Part shown: positions 18,901 through 26,671 of the stretch, in pieces
Layout of the letters: each line of letters begins with the position of its first letter
How positions within the stretch are numbered: position 1 is the first letter of the stretch
From: Saprospiraceae bacterium
Lineage (GTDB): Bacteria; Bacteroidota; Bacteroidia; Chitinophagales; Saprospiraceae
DNA length: 64,000 bases
Direction of reading: 5' to 3'
Assembly (NCBI GenBank): GCA_013214355.1
Contig: JABSSL010000009.1
Location: 62,001 to 126,000, forward strand
Program-made: the position numbers and the translations under genes
The notes under the pieces: model-generated
The model's input: the letters and a program-made list of their open reading frames with translations, nothing else
Databases searched by the model: none
What the model was told of the DNA's origin: nothing

Positions 18901-19171
18901 GCGCCTGGATCTACTACAGGGAGAGTTAAAAACACTGAATGCGGAAGCAGATGCGCTTCTCCAAGAGCAACTTGTAGAAGTTAACAAGTGGTTAGCTAAA
19001 GCCGATCGTGATGCCATTACTTTTTCCAGTGTAGAAGAGTTCATGAAAGGAGAGGGGGGAAGTAGCCAAGGTAGCTACCAGCAGTTGAGAGTAGAGAAGA
19101 AGGAGTTGTTAAGAGGTTGGATGCATACACCACTAGGCAGTACCTACTTTTTACACAGCTTCATGAAGTAG
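15911..19171 (+). CDS. Large secreted BNR/sortilin (VPS10)-like beta-propeller protein
   Basis: 1086 residues. A long signal peptide has a basic start and a hydrophobic stretch to about residue 44 (SDLQAQ). Residues 50-760 hold many BNR/Asp-box repeats of the type LYKTTDGGSNWE, VFKTTDGGKTWTKV and YYTADQGKTWKSV, as in sortilin-like ten-bladed propellers and in exo-acting glycosidases. A beta domain follows (about 775-885), and then a helical region (about 890-1030) with heptad-like LEEAVQATKYKISSQEG. The C-terminus has no T9SS sorting domain. Such proteins are often named glycosyl hydrolase, but no sialidase catalytic set is evident; the substrate is unknown. Monocistronic with a strong terminator. 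Confidence 0.8.
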   Translation: MKKIFLPQNIVRVGKHKPYPLTNLLAFLLVFLLGLSDLQAQSKAPSGKALLGGLRARQIGPAAMSGRVSSVAVVPGQAEIIYVGAAGGGVWKSVTGGTTFRPVFDDHSQSIGKVAIDPSEPETVWVGTGEPWVRNSVSVGTGLYKTTNGGTDWQLMGLENSERISDIIVHPTNSDIVYVAALGHLWDAHEERGVFKTTDGGKTWTKVLYIDENTGCADIDIDPENPDILYAAMWSHRRRPWTFDSGFNGKSGLYKTTDGGSNWETIHEGLPTGKLGRLGIGVAPSNGKVIYLSVESEKQEEKGLYRSTDQGANWEQVSTDFNTTVRPFYFSNVVVDPQNDSIVAKCGLAAILSEDQGNRFRTMGGGVHSDIHDIWFDPANSKHILLATDGGVYESFDRGQTFRMWMNLPISQFYHVSVDNDFPYNVYGGLQDNGSWYAPSRKSGGINNSDWKSSFGGDGFYSFRHPTQKDIIFSEYQGGNLARYNSKTGQAKEIKPYPTGDEEKFRFNWNAPVHLSPTNPNRMYFGAQYLFVSNDMGDSWKRISPDLTTDDPEKQKQHLSGGLSIDNSTAENHCTIYTIAESPKNDQVIWAGTDDGLLQLTTNAGGSWTNVTANVPGLPANTWVTFIEPSPHDANAAYVTFDGHRNGDGKTYLYYTADQGKTWKSVGENGPEGYALSVRQDLVNPNLVFLGTEFGLYVSLDGGENWDRFENNLPKVGVRDMVIHSTANALVMGTHGRGIIIIDDISPLRAISEELLQEKIHFFASAPTVLRDPGAGGGWFGGSGNFVGPNPTTNAQIVYYMNRRHTFGKMYLEVWKDGELLRTLPAGKSAGINFVSMPTAIDKPKAAPSKNRMALIGAISGPNLEAGKYDVKLIKGKNTYETSFELAYDEESPYSPADRKLQHEKTMTLYGMVEKLAYLYHSLDQVQGQLAKQEDLKRKVQAKVDELEEAVQATKYKISSQEGDYYVNESEQLHERISDLYRQVSSFPGKPSSSQLQRLDLLQGELKTLNAEADALLQEQLVEVNKWLAKADRDAITFSSVEEFMKGEGGSSQGSYQQLRVEKKELLRGWMHTPLGSTYFLHSFMK

Positions 19172-19202
19172 TCACTCACTAGTTGAGTGTAATATCCATT
19201 TG

Positions 19203-19242
19203 GCCCACCGGTTGAGTACTCAACCGGTGGGCTATTTTTTTT
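19203..19242 (+). terminator. Strong rho-independent terminator (15-bp perfect stem)
   Basis: The 30 bases at 19203-19232 form a perfect self-complementary sequence built on GCCCACCGGTTGAGT, followed by TATTTTTTTT. It ends the BNR-protein transcript. Confidence 0.92.
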
Positions 19243-19263
19243 ACAAAAAAATGCGTTCAACTA

Positions 19264-19309
19264 TTGCGTAACCGATCGGTTTCTTTTAAATTTGTAACCG
19301 ATCAGTTAC
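19264..19309 (+). promoter_or_regulatory. Promoter flanked by two copies of a 16-bp palindromic operator
   Basis: The -7 element TAAATTTG (19287-19294) matches TAnnTTTG, with TTG at 19264-19266 as -33. GTAACCGATCGGTTTC (19268-19283) lies between -33 and -7, and GTAACCGATCAGTTAC (19294-19309) begins at the last base of the -7 element. The repeats start 26 bases apart. The gene starts at 19317, so autoregulation by the encoded ArsR-type repressor is the simplest model. Confidence 0.75.
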
Positions 19310-19316
19310 TTATTCA

Positions 19317-20102
19317 ATGAGAAGAGATGTTTTTCAAGCTATTGCAGATCCTGTCCGGAGAGAGATTATTGGCCTACTAGCCAAAGAGACTCTCACGGTG
19401 AATGCGGTAGCTGAGCAATTTGACTTGACGCGCCCCGCTATTTCCAAACACTTGAAGATCCTTAATGAGTGTGGGGTTATCAGCATTACCAAGCAGGGAC
19501 GGGAGCGGTACTGTGAGATTGAAGCTAAGACTTTGGTTCCGGCTTTCATGTGGCTAGACCAGTTCCGCAACCTTTGGGAGGATCGCTTCGATGCCTTAGA
19601 GGATTACTTAATTCAATTACAAACAAACAATAAAACAATGTCGATGAGTACAATGGATGCCGCAAAAGACCGTACCCTAACCATTGAAAGGACCTTTAGC
19701 GCCCCAGTAAAGCTAGTTTGGGAAGCTTGGGCTGATGCAAAGCATGTGGCCAACTGGTGGGGCCCCAAAGGGATGAAAGTAGAGGTTCTTGAGCATGACT
19801 TCAGAGTGGGAGGGAAGTGGAAGTACAAAATGGAAATGCCCAACGGAGGAGAGTTTGTTTCTGAAGGCCAATACAGCGAAATTGTAGAGATGGAGAAGAT
19901 TGTCACCAGTGCTGACTTCAAACCGATGACGGAGGGCGTGACGATGGAAATGCTATTTACGGCAAATGGAGATAAAACAGACTTTGTATTCAATGTGATT
20001 CATCCAACCGCTGAATACTGTAAGCAACAAGAAGAGATGGGCTTCTATAATGGTTGGGGATCGGTATTTGAGAATTTAGCAGACTACGTGCAAAAAATCT
20101 AA
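19317..20102 (+). CDS. ArsR-family repressor fused to an SRPBCC (AHSA1-like) domain
   Basis: 261 residues. Residues 1-100 are a winged-helix ArsR-type regulator (FQAIADPVRREIIGLLA, then recognition helix LTRPAISKHLKIL and the wing GRERYCEI); no clear metal-binding Cys pair is present. Residues 115-260 are an AHSA1-like SRPBCC ligand-binding fold (ERTFSAPVKLVWEAWADAKHVANWWGP split by strands, ending YNGWGSVFENLADYV). In many Bacteroidetes these are two adjacent genes. The linker (QTNNKTMSMSTMD) has three in-frame ATG codons and looks like a former intergenic spacer, so internal initiation of the SRPBCC part is possible. The upstream double operator suggests self-control. The ligand is unknown. 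Confidence 0.86.
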   Translation: MRRDVFQAIADPVRREIIGLLAKETLTVNAVAEQFDLTRPAISKHLKILNECGVISITKQGRERYCEIEAKTLVPAFMWLDQFRNLWEDRFDALEDYLIQLQTNNKTMSMSTMDAAKDRTLTIERTFSAPVKLVWEAWADAKHVANWWGPKGMKVEVLEHDFRVGGKWKYKMEMPNGGEFVSEGQYSEIVEMEKIVTSADFKPMTEGVTMEMLFTANGDKTDFVFNVIHPTAEYCKQQEEMGFYNGWGSVFENLADYVQKI

Positions 20103-20142
20103 ATCCCCTTATGGCTACTCCTTAGGGGTTATCCTTACATGA

Positions 20143-20183
20143 AACATCCCGAGTAATGGTCGCTTGCCAAAACTCGGGATGTT
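20143..20183. terminator. 12-bp hairpin between convergent genes
   Basis: AACATCCCGAGT (20143-20154) pairs with ACTCGGGATGTT (20172-20183) between the ends of two converging genes. A smaller CCCCT/AGGGG hairpin precedes it. Probably acts in both directions; the flanking T-tracts are weak. Confidence 0.55.
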
Positions 20184-20203
20184 CGTGTGCTCGGGAGCAG
20201 TGA

Positions 20204-22204
20204 TTATTTCCCGTTATTCTGCACAATCACTTTGATATCTACTCGACGATTTAATCGTTTCGGATTATCGTCATTGACCTCACCTTTACCCTCCATGTAG
20301 ATTTGGTCAATATCTATATCGTTTTCCCGGAAGTAAATGGCAATGTTCTTAGCCCGTTTCTCGGAAAGTACCATATTGTAAATATCTTCTCCTACATTAT
20401 CTGAGTAGCCAATGATTTCAGCTCGAATGATATTCTTCTCCTTGATAAATTTGTAGAACCCCTCCAGTAGATTTAGCTCATTAACGGACATCTCATACTT
20501 ATCAAAATCAAAGTAGATAGTATGGGTGAATTCCTCCGTCAGTGGTGCTTTGATCACCTTAATTTCCGTCGAATCTATCTCAGGCTCTGGTTCGGGAGCG
20601 GGGGGAGCCTTAGGGACTAGATAAGGTTGAAGTTGCAGTGTAATCGGATACAACTCCTTATTGTCCCATTCTGGAATAGGGAAGGTATTATGATAAGGAT
20701 AGTAGGCATCTTGTCCTACCTCTAGGTCTAGTACCTCGTCGGCACCGGCACAAATGAAGAAACGACCATCGGCATCGGTGGCGATAGGGTCACGGCCATT
20801 GATGTCTAGGATACTTGGAATCGGATCTCCAGTAAGCGAATCAATCACATAGCCCTCCACAAAGGTGATAGGGTCGCTGTGAAGGGATTTCGACAGATCA
20901 AAGTGATAGATGTCCATGGCTCCGTATCCGCCTGTTCGATTGGATGCGAAGTAGCCGGATTTATTGTCAGCAGAGAGGAACAGCCCCATGTCATCGAAGG
21001 CAGAATTTACTGGGCGACCAAGGTTAATTGGTTTATTCCACTTACCGGTTTTGTAATCACGCCAGCTCATGTAAATGTCCTTCTGGCCCATTCCGGGATG
21101 GCCATCAGAGGTAAAGTATAGGGTATTCCCGTCATTGGAGATGTAAGGAGCTTCTTCATAGCCAGGCGTATTGATATCTGGCCCAAGGTTTTGTGGTGCT
21201 GACCAGGTCCCATCGGTTTTCAATTTACTGTACCAAAGGTCGAATAGCCCTACTCCTCCTGCTCGATTACTGGCAAAGTAGATGGTACTTCCATCGCAGC
21301 TGATACTGGCTTGTCCTTCCCAGTCTTCAGAGTTCGTTAATCCGTCGATACTTTTGATATCCACAATCTTTTGTTCAGATACCAACGCTTCCCATATATC
21401 ACAAGGTCCTTGTACATCTTTTCGGCGGCAAGCCGTAAAGTAGATACGCCTACCATCCCTTACCATGGAAACCATTCCTTCGGGATTTCTGGTATTGAAA
21501 TTACCAACGGATTTTGCCTTTTGCCACTTACCATTCTTATACTCACTGGTAAAGAGATCCTCATCTTGGAAAATAGCCTTTTGCCGGTTGAAGTAGAGGG
21601 TGTGTTCTCCATTGAGGAGCATCGGGAAGTAGTCGTTGAATTCCGAATTGATATTGGCACCCAAGTTATTGACCGTAGTCAGGTTGATGAATTCCACGGA
21701 ATCCATTGCCATTTTACAAGCCGTGATACTTTGATCCAATTGCTCAATATAGCGTAGTTCCGCTTCCGCTTCCTTGTCTAGATTCAGGGCGAAACTGCTA
21801 CTATCACTTTTTTGTAGGTAGGAGAAGCGATAGTAATAATCTAGCGCCTTGCTATATTCGCCAGACTTATAGAAAGCGTCTGCTGTTTCGTAGTATAAGG
21901 TTCGTGAGAAGTTGGGATCGGCATACAGCGTTTTTTCGTAGTGCTCAGCAGCTTTCGGATAGTCGTTGAGCATCACAAAGGCCGCTCCAATTCCTCGGTG
22001 GGCAGCATAAAGACCAGGACTGATGTCCAGGGCCCTTTTGAACTGCCTGATCGCTTGATTATAATTCTTCTTCAGCAATGCTTCTGTCCCTTTTTGGTAC
22101 AGCTTTGTGGCTGCCGTGGGGGACTTAAACGTCTTCTGTTGCGCCATGGATAAACCGGTCCATAGCATCATTCCAATAAAAAGAGATAGGATTCTTGGAG
22201 ACAT
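20204..22204 (-). CDS. PorE-like OmpA family protein (TPR, PD40 propeller, OmpA)
   Basis: 666 residues from the ATG at 22204, which opens into a signal peptide (MSPRILSLFIGMML, ending SMAQ); a start 24 codons upstream is possible but gives an unlikely N-terminus. Order: TPR repeats (about 28-165, KLYQKGTEALLKKNYNQAI), PD40 propeller blades (about 185-430, with DGSTIYFASNRAGG and NDGNTLYFTSDGHPG), a carboxypeptidase-regulatory-like segment (about 435-520), and an OmpA domain (IYFDFDKYEMSVNELNLL to RLNRRVDIKVI). This is the standard PorE layout that ties the T9SS to peptidoglycan, without the DUF1573 seen in the paralogue at 4394. It stands alone with its own promoter. Confidence 0.88.
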   Translation of the reverse strand: MSPRILSLFIGMMLWTGLSMAQQKTFKSPTAATKLYQKGTEALLKKNYNQAIRQFKRALDISPGLYAAHRGIGAAFVMLNDYPKAAEHYEKTLYADPNFSRTLYYETADAFYKSGEYSKALDYYYRFSYLQKSDSSSFALNLDKEAEAELRYIEQLDQSITACKMAMDSVEFINLTTVNNLGANINSEFNDYFPMLLNGEHTLYFNRQKAIFQDEDLFTSEYKNGKWQKAKSVGNFNTRNPEGMVSMVRDGRRIYFTACRRKDVQGPCDIWEALVSEQKIVDIKSIDGLTNSEDWEGQASISCDGSTIYFASNRAGGVGLFDLWYSKLKTDGTWSAPQNLGPDINTPGYEEAPYISNDGNTLYFTSDGHPGMGQKDIYMSWRDYKTGKWNKPINLGRPVNSAFDDMGLFLSADNKSGYFASNRTGGYGAMDIYHFDLSKSLHSDPITFVEGYVIDSLTGDPIPSILDINGRDPIATDADGRFFICAGADEVLDLEVGQDAYYPYHNTFPIPEWDNKELYPITLQLQPYLVPKAPPAPEPEPEIDSTEIKVIKAPLTEEFTHTIYFDFDKYEMSVNELNLLEGFYKFIKEKNIIRAEIIGYSDNVGEDIYNMVLSEKRAKNIAIYFRENDIDIDQIYMEGKGEVNDDNPKRLNRRVDIKVIVQNNGK

Positions 22205-22292
22205 GGGTAAATAGTTTAACATGTACAAGTACTTACCAGAAGCTAAAAGTGGACTACTTATAGTCAGTTTTTGCATTCAATTAGCTTCTATG

Positions 22293-22300
22293 CAAAGGTA
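22293..22300 (-). promoter_or_regulatory. Predicted -7 element for the PorE-like gene at 20204-22204
   Basis: Read on the minus strand the octamer is TACCTTTG, matching TAnnTTTG. No clear -33 TTTG is found. The implied leader is about 80 bases. Confidence 0.45.
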
Positions 22301-22313
22301 AGTTTTCTACGAG

Positions 22314-22363
22314 GCTGTTTTGAAACTCGTAACAAGAGAATTTTCTAGTAGTTTCAAAGCAGC
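22314..22363. repeat. 14-bp inverted repeat with one mismatch
   Basis: GCTGTTTTGAAACT (22314-22327) faces AGTTTCAAAGCAGC (22350-22363) across 22 bases. It lies just upstream of the predicted -7 element, so it may be an operator; a terminator for the gene ending at 22637 is the alternative. Confidence 0.45.
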
Positions 22364-22636
22364 TTCTCAGTATGTTGTTTATAAAGTCTTTGGCCGTAAG
22401 GTCTGGGAATAGGTATATCAGCGATAAAGGATCGCGCTAGGGTTTTGGCCTTTGTATAACTAGGGGATAACTATAAGGGTTAGCTAATTTACTTGAATTT
22501 CAGGAAAATCTATGAATCGACAGGTTCAGCTTTTGTTGGCAGTTTGCTCGCAATTGAAAATACGCCAAAAACGTAATAAAGGTTTCCAATTTGGACAACC
22601 TTACCTATAAAAATTGTAAGCGCATGGAATACTAGC

Positions 22637-23614
22637 CTAATCTGTGCCGAGTCTGACTTGATCTGCCTCTGTGGCGATGTAGCCAAAGGCAGACCAGTAG
22701 GTAGTGGCTAAGATTTTTTCAAATACCGTTTTTGCCTGTGCTTCATCTCCGGTATACAAATACCAATTACCTACTCCATAGCCTTGGGTAACTATATTTA
22801 ATAATTGCTCAGGATCCGTATTGTTTAGGTCTAACAGATCGGTGGGCAACTTTTCCCCCTTGTACATCAGGAGTCGATTTAGATAGCTGCTGTTTTCTAT
22901 GATCTCTAAATCAGCCGTAATGGGAACTAGGAGTTTCTCTGCCTCAGCTGTTTTTCCCAATCTGCGATAAGTCATATATAACCAATCCGTAGTGGCGGTT
23001 AGTAGATCGGGATTAATGGAATATTCCATACATTCCTCATACAATTGGGCCGCTTTTTCAAAATCTCCTTTTAGGTAGTAAGCCAAGCCCCAGTGATACC
23101 AGATGTTGAACTGGAGACTCGATAAAGGAATATTTAACTTATTCGGTAAACCATCAGGTTCGATCTCGATGTCTCTCCCTTCTGCTAGGCTCGCCGCTTT
23201 TTCGAAATCAGCTATAGCCTTATCAAACTGGCGGGTTGAAATATAGCGATGTCCCCGATGTCGATAGAGCTCAGGCGCATTTGGGTGCACAATCATGCCT
23301 TCTGTGAACACTTTGATCGCTTCTTTGTATCTACTCAAATAGGCTAACCGTCTGCCTAACCAGATGATGTTATCAAGACCCTTTGGATCCGCCTCGAAGT
23401 TGCTTTGGGCGATGGCTAGGAGGCTGTCTTTTTTCTGTTGCCCCGCTGGAGTTTCAGGTGGAGGGAAAAGGTCTCGTCCATCTAGAGAAATGGCTTCAGG
23501 TATTCTTTCAGCCTCCACAGTCTCTTCTGCTGGACTGGAAGTGGTTTCTGAAGGACTACAAGCTTGGATAAGTACTAGCAGCAAGCAAGCGAATAGGTAG
23601 ACGGCGTTTCTCAT
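22637..23614 (-). CDS. TPR-repeat lipoprotein
   Basis: 325 residues. The signal peptide ends in a lipobox, LIQAC, so the mature protein is lipid-anchored at Cys19. After a Ser/Glu-rich linker come several TPR units (NIIWLGRRLAYLSRYKEAIKVF, APELYRHRGHRYISTRQFDKAI, NIWYHWGLAYYLKGDFEKAAQLY, each split by turns). TPR lipoproteins usually act as scaffolds for envelope complexes. No enzymatic motif is visible, and neighbours do not point to one pathway. Confidence 0.78.
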   Translation of the reverse strand: MRNAVYLFACLLLVLIQACSPSETTSSPAEETVEAERIPEAISLDGRDLFPPPETPAGQQKKDSLLAIAQSNFEADPKGLDNIIWLGRRLAYLSRYKEAIKVFTEGMIVHPNAPELYRHRGHRYISTRQFDKAIADFEKAASLAEGRDIEIEPDGLPNKLNIPLSSLQFNIWYHWGLAYYLKGDFEKAAQLYEECMEYSINPDLLTATTDWLYMTYRRLGKTAEAEKLLVPITADLEIIENSSYLNRLLMYKGEKLPTDLLDLNNTDPEQLLNIVTQGYGVGNWYLYTGDEAQAKTVFEKILATTYWSAFGYIATEADQVRLGTD

Positions 23615-23727
23615 ACGAATAGAGTTGATGTATTAAGTGCTAGGTTCAAAAGAAAAGTTAGGGCAAGGCAACCCCTCCAAGGAAATCTACCGTCAAGATA
23701 GTAAATCAACATTTCAACAGAAAAGCT

Positions 23728-24279
23728 ATGAAAACTTTTGTTTACTCATTTTTATGGATGGTAGTTGTAAGTAGCCTTATGTCCTGCGAAAAGGAATCCT
23801 ACGTTTCTATCGGGCATACCTTAGAAGGCCAGTACATTCAAGCCGAACTGAATGGTGAGGAAATCTACTTGGCTACTACCAATGGCTGTATTCACGGGAA
23901 CAAATACTACTACGCGGAGTATCCTAACAATCCATTGCCTTTAGACCAACTTAATTTGATCCGTCAAAGTAGGGATGGCAAGACTGCCATGCATTTTTAT
24001 GTCTCTCAGGGTAGATTGCTACAGGATGATTATCCCCTAATCTTTGAAGAAGGGGTTCATGAAACCTATTGCCGTCAGGTTGAATTACAGTATTACGAAA
24101 ACCAAGGTACCTCCAAGGAGGTCAAATATTGTGGACTCATCAGTATGATCATTGAAGAGTGGGATGACGAAGACTTTCTTATCGGTACATTCGATGGAAT
24201 CGTTCGCGCTCCTGGCAGTAAATGGAAGGAAATAAAAAAAGGAGCTTTCCGGATAAAGGTGCGACGTGAAAATTCCTGA
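23728..24279 (+). CDS. Putative lipoprotein of unknown function
   Basis: 183 residues. The N-terminus is a lipoprotein signal peptide with lipobox SLMSC (lipidated Cys20). The mature part is rich in aromatic and acidic residues and alternates in a way that suggests a small beta-sheet domain (YIQAELNGEEIYLATT, FLIGTFDGIVRAPGS). It has the flavour of Bacteroidetes DUF-type lipoproteins with a final GTFDGIV-like strand, but I do not recognise a named family. It is separated by 112 bases from the sigma factor gene that follows. Confidence 0.65.
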   Translation: MKTFVYSFLWMVVVSSLMSCEKESYVSIGHTLEGQYIQAELNGEEIYLATTNGCIHGNKYYYAEYPNNPLPLDQLNLIRQSRDGKTAMHFYVSQGRLLQDDYPLIFEEGVHETYCRQVELQYYENQGTSKEVKYCGLISMIIEEWDDEDFLIGTFDGIVRAPGSKWKEIKKGAFRIKVRRENS

Positions 24280-24391
24280 CTAGTAAATAAAATCTGACTG
24301 TATTCCCGAAGGTCGCCCTCCTAAGTTGGGATTACAAGTCATTGAGGGGAAACATACTATTAATCAAAGCTATTAGGTTTAACCAACCGCT

Positions 24392-24961
24392 ATGCCGATA
24401 AAACAAGAAGAACTGAAACAATTAATTCAGGATTGCCGCAAAGGGAAGCGCTCGGCCCAAAAGCAGCTATATCAGTATTATTACAGCTATGGCTTGACCG
24501 TCGCCCTGCATTACGCCAAGAATCGGGAGGAAGCAGAAGAGATGTTACACGATGGGTTTCTGAAAGTTTTCGATCGTATTCAACAATTTCGTTTTGAAGC
24601 CCCTTTTAGATCCTGGTTTCGACAGATTATCATCCGATCCGCGATTGATTACTTCCGGAAACACCACAAGGCCGGGAAGGAGGCCCGCTTGATCCCTTTA
24701 CCAACCGTGAATAAAACAGAAAATGAGGCCATTAGGCGACTGAGTAGAGAAGATGCCTGGACATTGCTGCAGGTCCTTCCACCAGCTTACCGAATGGTAT
24801 TTAACCTACACGTCATGGAAGGCTATACCCATGCCGAAATAGCGGAAGAACTTGGGGTAAGTATTGGGACTTCTAAATCAAATTTATCGAAGGCCAAACA
24901 GAAGTTGCAGCAACTGATGGGACCTTTTTTTGAGATTGGCCACAAAAAAGCAAAAGCATAA
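24392..24961 (+). CDS. RNA polymerase sigma factor, ECF (sigma-70 family)
   Basis: 189 residues. Region 2 (about residues 20-90) has the canonical EEAEEMLHDGFLKVFDRI and SWFRQIIIRSAIDYFRK. Region 4 (about 125-180) has LPPAYRMVFNLHVMEGYTHAEIAEELGVSIGTSKSNLSKAK. It is much closer to the family consensus than the sigma factor at 1469. Its stop codon overlaps the next start codon by one base (TAATG), so the downstream membrane protein is translationally coupled and probably controls this sigma factor. Confidence 0.93.
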   Translation: MPIKQEELKQLIQDCRKGKRSAQKQLYQYYYSYGLTVALHYAKNREEAEEMLHDGFLKVFDRIQQFRFEAPFRSWFRQIIIRSAIDYFRKHHKAGKEARLIPLPTVNKTENEAIRRLSREDAWTLLQVLPPAYRMVFNLHVMEGYTHAEIAEELGVSIGTSKSNLSKAKQKLQQLMGPFFEIGHKKAKA

Positions 24962-26484
24962 TGAGCGATAATATGGAACACATAGCCGATTTTTTTAAAG
25001 AAAGCGGACACCGCGATCGGCATTTCGAACCTAAGGAGGCTGGCTGGGATCGCCTTGCTACAGCCTTGGAACAGAAGAAGAGAAGACGTTGGCTGCCATT
25101 TTGGTGGAGACTGGGGATGGCCTTGTTAGTTGGAGCTGGGATTACACTCTCGCTAATGATACCAGCAGAAGAGCCAGTAATCAGCCAGCTACCTGAGTCT
25201 ATTGAAGCTGAATCTAGTCCAGAAATTTCTTCTGCACAGGAAGCTGCCCAGAAGCAAGTCAAGGCCTCCATGGCTTCGGCTAATGAACCGATTACTGAAG
25301 CAGCCTCCATTCCTGGGACTACTGAAGAAACGACCTCTAATATTGTTACTTCCACAAAAACTAAAAAGACCTCTTCGGCTTTAAAGCCGGCAGTAGCAGC
25401 TACGAAGAAAGTGGGGAAAAGAACTACTGCAAGCTTGCCAACCAAAGAGGAACTGCCTGGGGCAGATCCAGAGGTAGAGGTGGAGAAAGTGTCTTTGGTA
25501 GAAACCAAACTTCCAGAAACTAGTACAGAACAGATGCAGACCAGCGGCATAGCCTCTATCACTCCCGCGCAAGCCTTACCGCGCATTGGCGAAGAATCGA
25601 TGACTGAGACTACTTTGCAATCGATGACTACCAATAGTATTGTTCAGCCATCGGATGCTAAAAAGCGATCAGCCCGTAAGCCTTATCCACGACCTGGCCA
25701 GCAGCAGACCAATAGCGCAAGCACCACCATGCAGACTATCTTGGGGGCACGGGTCTATGGTTCGACGATCCTTGGGGAAGAGATCAATGCTTGGGAGCGT
25801 GAAAAGGTAGGCGGACGTTGGCAAGTAGCGCTAGGTGTTGGAACCATTCCGGCTAGTTACCAAGGAATCATGTTCTTCTATAGCACCGATGAAATAATAG
25901 GTGCATTCACTACACCTTACACCATGTCGGACGGGAATGTAATTGATTTATATGCGGACGTTAATAGTACGGTCAGAGGAAATGTTTCTCAGAATTTCAA
26001 CTTCTACCGGCTAGCGCTTTATCGAGATTTGGGTAAAGGTTTTGGTGTTAAGGGAAGCTTGTTGATAGCAACGATTAATGATAAGACTTCCAACAGATTG
26101 CTTAATCAAGCCCCTAATAGACCCAACGTAGCTTATTTCACCAACAACAATCGAAGTACCAATCTTATGGCTGAACTAGGCTTGCAATACACTTTCTATC
26201 GCCGACAACGCTTCCAGCCTTATATTGGACTAAGTGTTTTCAATGTGATGGCCAACTCCTTCAGAAGTGAGCAAAGGTTTGTATGGCCGGGCATGGGGAT
26301 AGATGAGGTGAGTAGCAGTTCAAGCTCTACTTCTAGTACTAATTTCCCCGGATATTATTTTGAATTTGGAATGCAATACCTTCCCGCTCCGGAGTGGAGT
26401 GTGGGGCCAAGCTTCATCATTACGGGTACCCCATTTGTCGAACCACAATTTGGTTTAGGGCTGGAGGTGCGGTACCGTTGGTGA
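24961..26484 (+). CDS. Sigma-coupled protein joining an inner-membrane anchor to an outer-membrane beta-barrel
   Basis: 507 residues. Residues 1-45 are a basic, cytoplasmic segment with an amphipathic helix (AGWDRLATALEQKKRRR) that could contact the sigma factor. One transmembrane helix follows (about 47-67). Residues 70-270 form a long low-complexity linker rich in Thr, Ser, Ala, Glu and Lys. From about 275 to the end the sequence alternates as in beta-barrels (WQVALGVGTIPASYQG, YRLALYRDLGKGFG, MAELGLQYTFYRRQR) and ends in a C-terminal aromatic residue (EVRYRW), a usual outer-membrane barrel signal. The linker is long enough to cross the periplasm. Start overlaps the sigma gene by one base. 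Function is inferred from coupling and topology. Confidence 0.72.
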   Translation: MSDNMEHIADFFKESGHRDRHFEPKEAGWDRLATALEQKKRRRWLPFWWRLGMALLVGAGITLSLMIPAEEPVISQLPESIEAESSPEISSAQEAAQKQVKASMASANEPITEAASIPGTTEETTSNIVTSTKTKKTSSALKPAVAATKKVGKRTTASLPTKEELPGADPEVEVEKVSLVETKLPETSTEQMQTSGIASITPAQALPRIGEESMTETTLQSMTTNSIVQPSDAKKRSARKPYPRPGQQQTNSASTTMQTILGARVYGSTILGEEINAWEREKVGGRWQVALGVGTIPASYQGIMFFYSTDEIIGAFTTPYTMSDGNVIDLYADVNSTVRGNVSQNFNFYRLALYRDLGKGFGVKGSLLIATINDKTSNRLLNQAPNRPNVAYFTNNNRSTNLMAELGLQYTFYRRQRFQPYIGLSVFNVMANSFRSEQRFVWPGMGIDEVSSSSSSTSSTNFPGYYFEFGMQYLPAPEWSVGPSFIITGTPFVEPQFGLGLEVRYRW

Positions 26485-26496
26485 TTGACTAAAAGT

Positions 26497-26662
26497 TAAG
26501 TAGTGCGACAATAGATACTCCTGTTTTTCAACTGCAAATTTTACGCCTATACTTCGTTAGAAAAAGCCTTACTTAGCCTACGGCTAGGTGCGATTTTTCT
26601 GCCTCGTCTAGCCATAAAATTTGGCACCTGAAATCTCACGATTACTATTGTCACACTACTTA
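26497..26662. mobile_element. MITE-like 166-bp foldback element
   Basis: The ends are 18-base terminal inverted repeats, TAAGTAGTGCGACAATAG and the complement of TAAGTAGTGTGACAATAG, with one mismatch. Further paired segments lie inside: CAAATTTTA with TAAAATTTG, AGAAAAA with TTTTTCT, and a central TAGCCTACGGCTA. The whole unit folds back on itself and has no coding capacity, as expected for a miniature inverted-repeat element moved in trans. No convincing target-site duplication is visible, and no second copy was seen in the window. Confidence 0.7.
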
Positions 26663-26671
26663 GCGCTTATA

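Larger units (their letters stand above)
22205..22636. other. 432-base spacer between two minus-strand genes
   Basis: No coding region seen. It holds a predicted minus-strand promoter element (22293-22300) and an inverted repeat (22314-22363). The remainder shows nothing recognisable. Confidence 0.6.

Noticed and set aside
24873-25634. 253-codon minus-strand frame
   Set aside because: It lies entirely opposite the sigma factor end and the low-complexity linker of the coupled protein; its Ser/Val/Ala-rich product mirrors that linker.
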